DNA from: Zygnema circumcarinatum
Taxonomy: Eukaryota > Streptophyta > Zygnematophyceae > Zygnematales > Zygnemataceae
DNA length: 64,000 bases
Reading direction: 5' to 3'
NCBI GenBank assembly: GCA_037447605.1
Contig: CM074818.1
Coordinates: 1,289,969-1,353,968, forward strand
How positions within the stretch are numbered: the first letter of the stretch is position 1; each line of letters starts with the position of its first letter. The notes under the pieces are model-generated. The model was not told where the DNA came from, did no database searches, and saw nothing but the letters and a program-made list of their open reading frames with translations. Below are positions 60,327-64,000 of the stretch, one piece after another. Both the position numbers and the translations under genes were made by a program.

Positions 60327-62960
60327 ATGGCGGGCTTTTGCGGCGCCATGGCTGGGAATCACCTTCCTCTGTCTTTGCCTTTGTCTGCAGCAGACGTAAA
60401 GAGTGTGCTCGTTTCTGGAGTTTTTGCTGATGACGGCCATGTCCGCCATAGCTGGGGGTTGGGGAGAGGGAGGGTCGGCTTGTTGAGACCTTCTCTTTGT
60501 TGTAGGAGATTCGTACATATTAGATTCGCCAAAGCGCAGGGATGTGGGGAGCAACTTCTGGAAAAGAAGGAGATGAATGGTGAGTTGGACTTGCAACCTC
60601 TGTGAATCTGTTTATCATGCTTCTGCAATTCTTCCATCGAAGTTTATGTTAATTGATGTCCGTAGCTGAACTCACAAGATCAGCGTACTCAGGGCAAACT
60701 TTTGATTTTGATGCTAAGCTTGGTGGAAGTCGAACTCTCGCGTGGCCCGTAGAGAGGCTTTTGGCGAGAGCAGTTTTAGTAACACCCCAGCCCTTTCTGC
60801 GTTCGCTTTGTTTTCCATTTTTCGTTGGCGCTGCATTTCTGGCGTCCTATGACCTTTTGAGCTGACTGGAAATTTCTGCGCCCTGCAGGGTTTGCTGATG
60901 ATGCCTCCTCCTGAATTGCAGCTGAGGGCGGCCGTGGAATCGCTATCGATAAGGAAATTAGCAACGGCGCGGTTTTGACACAGTTACATAACGTCTCGTG
61001 CCCCTCTGTTGCTCAAGCCGGTGAGGTTTTCAGCCTGCTGGGGTTGCATTCGAATGAATACAAGGAGAGGCCGAGGGCAGTTTAGGGAATGTTTATATAG
61101 GCTTCTATTTTGTCTCTCGCCTCAAGAGATGAACCTTTTCCCACTTGAGAGCTGAAATCGGACTGTTCATTCAGTTTCTAGATGTGGAATGGTCGCGCGG
61201 TAGATTCCCCAAGCTGCTCAGGATAGTAGAGGCTGCTCTATAGACAGGGTTTTTTGTCTTCTGCCCTTTACTTTTAGGCATATGCTATGATGACCCTGGT
61301 TCTCTGGAACACTCCGTTTTTGCATGTCGCTCTCGATTGAATGTTGCAGATTCATACCGCTCAGATTCACTTGACTGGAGAGAAGCCGAACGTGATTCGT
61401 ACCTTTGTACGTTTGGTGCGAAGAAGCACATTGACCGGACAAGTGTTCAAAACTCTGCGTCTTTGGGCGCTGTGCGTGGCGAACATCCAAGAGAAGTGTC
61501 AATGTCTTCTCAACAGTGGCGAAGAGTGGCGGCTTCACTGCTGCCTGTATTGCTGATGGTCGCCATGATTGGCCAGCCGCCTCCTTCATCTCTACAAACG
61601 TTTGAAAACGTGCCACAGCTACTCTCAGGTCCTGCTATACTGCACTCTCCGTTCGTCTTTTTTACTGCCTCGCTCCTTTTTGCTTCTCCTGTCACGCTGC
61701 CTAGCCTTGTGTACCTATGGATTGTTGCGGAAGCCCATTGTCAAGTGCATCCCCATATCCAGATGTGAATTGTACCGCGGAGGGAGGGTGTTTCTGGACA
61801 ACAGAGGATGACAAAAAACCCATGAGGATTCAAAGGCCCAAATCCGCCAAAGCTGAGACCTGCACGAGGAAGTGCGTCGCAACTTGCATTCGCGGTGGAG
61901 CGGGAGCTCCTGGAGAGGGACCTCTCAACGTAAGGAGGTGAGGATATCGACGTGCATTAACACCTCAGGAAGTCAGGAATTGGAAAGAAGGTGCAAGATG
62001 AAACCTTCTGGTAGGGGTGCAACAATAGGATTTACAGTGATCTAATCTGCAAAAGTGTAGGTGAGAAAATGAGAGAATAGATACGCTCCTTGTTGTTTCA
62101 AAGTTTTGAAGCAGGGGAAATAAGTGACAGAATCACTACAGCAGCCCTAGAATCCTTCATCTGGAGCACACTAGACGAGCTACAGACAGATTTTTTTTTT
62201 TTTTCAATTGGCATCAGCACATTCCATTTTGAGCTTTGCCTAACATGGGTTGTTCTGTGGAGTCAAGTAAGAAGGTGTTTAGGTTGAGAGGATGCTGAGT
62301 CTATTTCGCTTCTTTTTTTTTTTCGATTGCCCTGTTTTAATAGCTGCTGATGGTTACTTTGTTGCTTTGTGCTTGTAGGCCCTTGGTGGTTTTTAAGGAA
62401 GGCTTCCGTACACGCAAGTACTGGTCAGTGCGCTATGATCACTAAGGCAATAATTATTAGCAGCTTCATGATGTTTCAAATGCCAACTTTTTGCTGTACG
62501 TCTGCCCTTCCTTTTATCAGACAGCTTATTGCAGCGCTAACCACTCTTACTGAACACCGCTTTGTTTATTTTTTCCAAAATGATGAGGCAGGAATGTTGC
62601 CAATCTCGCTTTTGTCACTCTTAAAATGCTGAACAGAAAATCCATTTGAGGAACTGACGTGGTCGAACGGTTGCCATAATCAGTTACTGCAACGCAGTAG
62701 TTTCGAACTTCTGTAGTTTGTGTTTCCCGGGACACGGACATTTATCTTTACAATGTAGTCCATAATGCTAGTAATCGACACCTGTAGGGTTTGGAGGTCA
62801 GGAGGGGGAGGGGTGGTCGGTTGGTATTGTGTTGCTGATGGCAGTCAAGACTCCCACATGGGCACTAACGCGAAACGCCCTATCGTCTTCACTTCCTTGC
62901 AGCCTTGTAGAGTGCAGTGACATTTGCAACCTCATAGATGGCAGAGACGATGGGCCTTAA
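60327..62960 (+). CDS. Conserved plastid protein of green organisms, probable thylakoid-lumen Cys-rich protein
   Basis: The C-terminal exons are secure. The exon ending at 61937 gives SPYPDVNCTAEGGCFWTTED and CTRKCVATCIRGGAGAPGEG, then PLNVRR. It joins in phase to 62379-62423 (PLVVFKEGFRTRKY) and 62903-62960 (CLVECSDICNLIDGRDDGP, stop). This Cys-rich block is, from memory, a conserved plant plastid protein of unknown function. Upstream (about 61455-61610), SSQQWRRVAASLLPVLLMVA has a twin-Arg followed by a hydrophobic stretch, like a thylakoid Tat signal before the mature SPYPDV. N-terminal exons are uncertain: ATG 60327 (ACCATGGCG context) with a donor near 60390, and a later exon from about 61350, are proposals. 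A start farther downstream is possible. Confidence 0.75.
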
Positions 62961-64000
62961 AGCTTACGGCTATCGGATGCAGTTTATCGCTCACATCGGC
63001 CATTCACCATCCTTGAAAGTTGTACAAGAAAGAAGAAGATCGGCTCATTTGCAGAAGGAGCCCATAGATAGATGGCGTGAGGAAGCAGCTCTTCCTCGCC
63101 AGGGCTCAGTGATAGCTTACAACAAATGAGATGATCTGGAGGGTCCTGGTGATCTGTGAAAGAAACAGATGCGCAGCTTTTTGGGTGTTTATACCTTTTG
63201 CCAATCTGCCAAGAAGAACCGCGTGTGGGCACGCATGAGGAAGCGTGATTGTGAAGTGAGCTGTCGACTGTGGCGCAGTGACTCTACTCGACACACGGAG
63301 CAAGGCCTGGCTGGCTTTGGTTCGATACGGTTTCTCGAAGGCGTGTTCCCACGCTTCGTATATGGCCATTCTGAAGGAACTGAAGCTGGTCATGAAGGAT
63401 CGTCAAAAGTTCTGAGCGTAGTGCCAGGGCTAGCAGCATTGTTTGCCCAGTTGGGTTTTCAGTATTGAATGGTAACGTTTCTGGAGTCGCAGCCACGGCG
63501 ATTTCCGTTTCAGCTTGTTACGGAAGGACAGGTTGCGAACTGTCCTCGTGTTGAAACGTTCGTACATTGCTCTGCGCATGTTCTATGGCCTCCATGCGTT
63601 ACCCCATTGTAGTGAACTAGCAGTGGACTGCCAGCGAAGTAAGATTTTGACGTTTCCGTTTTTCAGTTCTTGTTCATTCCTCGAATCATTTCCCTTGGCA
63701 GAAGCTGTGGCTGTAGTAGCTGCATGAATTGGGAGTTCTTGAGGAAATGCCCTTGTTGACATGAAATTTGCCCAAATTATAAAAGTAGAGGAATTGGTGA
63801 CAAAAAGAAGGAATCCTTCTTAAGCAAACAGGCGCAGGCCTCGTCATGGAACAAAAGCATTCAGGCAGAGAGCCTCATCCAACTCGGTCCAATGTGCTAA
63901 GCAGAAGCGATTTACAAAACAAAGGCTGATGGAGGGCCAATTCGTCGGCCCACGCATTAAAGAGGAGTTTATTACATATAAGAACTGATTTCCTAAAAAA
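62961..64000. other. Unassigned 3' terminal region
   Basis: Frames on both strands around 63100-63500 (+ 63169-63468, - 63393-63106 and 63496-63284) overlap each other. None shows a family I know or clear splice-supported continuation. Part is 3' UTR of the upstream gene. The rest may belong to a gene that continues outside the window. Confidence 0.4.

Noticed and set aside
63106-63496. A - strand gene with MAIYEAWEHAFEKPYRTK
   Set aside because: It overlaps an equally good + strand frame, and no flanking exons or family likeness were found. Left as unassigned.
1-64000. CRISPR array, phage or bacterial operon
   Set aside because: The genes are eukaryotic with many introns. The regular arrays are contiguous tandem repeats without unique spacers.

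Overview
This window is nuclear DNA from a eukaryote with many GT-AG introns. The gene content points to a streptophyte, meaning a charophyte alga or an early-diverging land plant. The reasons are a plant-type TRAPPC8/Trs85, a plant-style BAT2/MOS1 protein, a Cys-rich conserved plastid protein of green organisms, and imperfect CCCTAAA-like tracts. A 10-N gap (15275-15284) shows it is assembled draft sequence. I see no vascular-plant marker and cannot name the species.

Layout. 1-340: arm of a foldback transposon plus a dispersed repeat. 1099-6463 (+): a multi-exon gene I do not recognise. 7095-20740 (-): TRAPPC8, with one intron made almost wholly of a 10-bp tandem repeat. 21649-24296 (-): SSU72. 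24825-26070: an inverted-repeat element carrying CCAAT-type palindromes, an array of MSA-like (AACGG) sites and a 24-bp x5 array. 27068-29320 (-): NUP35, divergent from SART3 (+, 29965-36983). 38676-42695 (+): LSG1. 44547-45155 (-): SDHAF4. 46555-55571 (-): BAT2/MOS1-like. 56051-60212: a repeat nursery with three inverted-repeat elements (two with clear target-site duplications), an AT-rich hairpin island and several decamer arrays. About 60327-62960 (+): a plastid, probably thylakoid-lumen, conserved protein. 62961-64000: nothing I can assign.

The genes are housekeeping functions without operon-like logic: vesicle tethering (TRAPPC8), RNA polymerase II CTD phosphatase (SSU72), nuclear pore (NUP35), U4/U6 recycling (SART3), 60S maturation (LSG1), complex II assembly (SDHAF4). 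Exon models for LSG1 (624 aa), SSU72 (193 aa) and NUP35 (412 aa) were joined by hand at consensus sites and all keep an open frame. TRAPPC8, SART3 and MOS1 are supported exon by exon, but not every junction was fixed.

The most unusual material is non-coding. The palindromic word CCAATGGTTG/CAACCATTGG recurs in short inverted-repeat elements upstream of SSU72, NUP35/SART3 and LSG1. In the SSU72 case these words bound a 1.25-kb element that contains nine regularly spaced CAACGG cores matching or nearly matching the plant M-phase MSA element.
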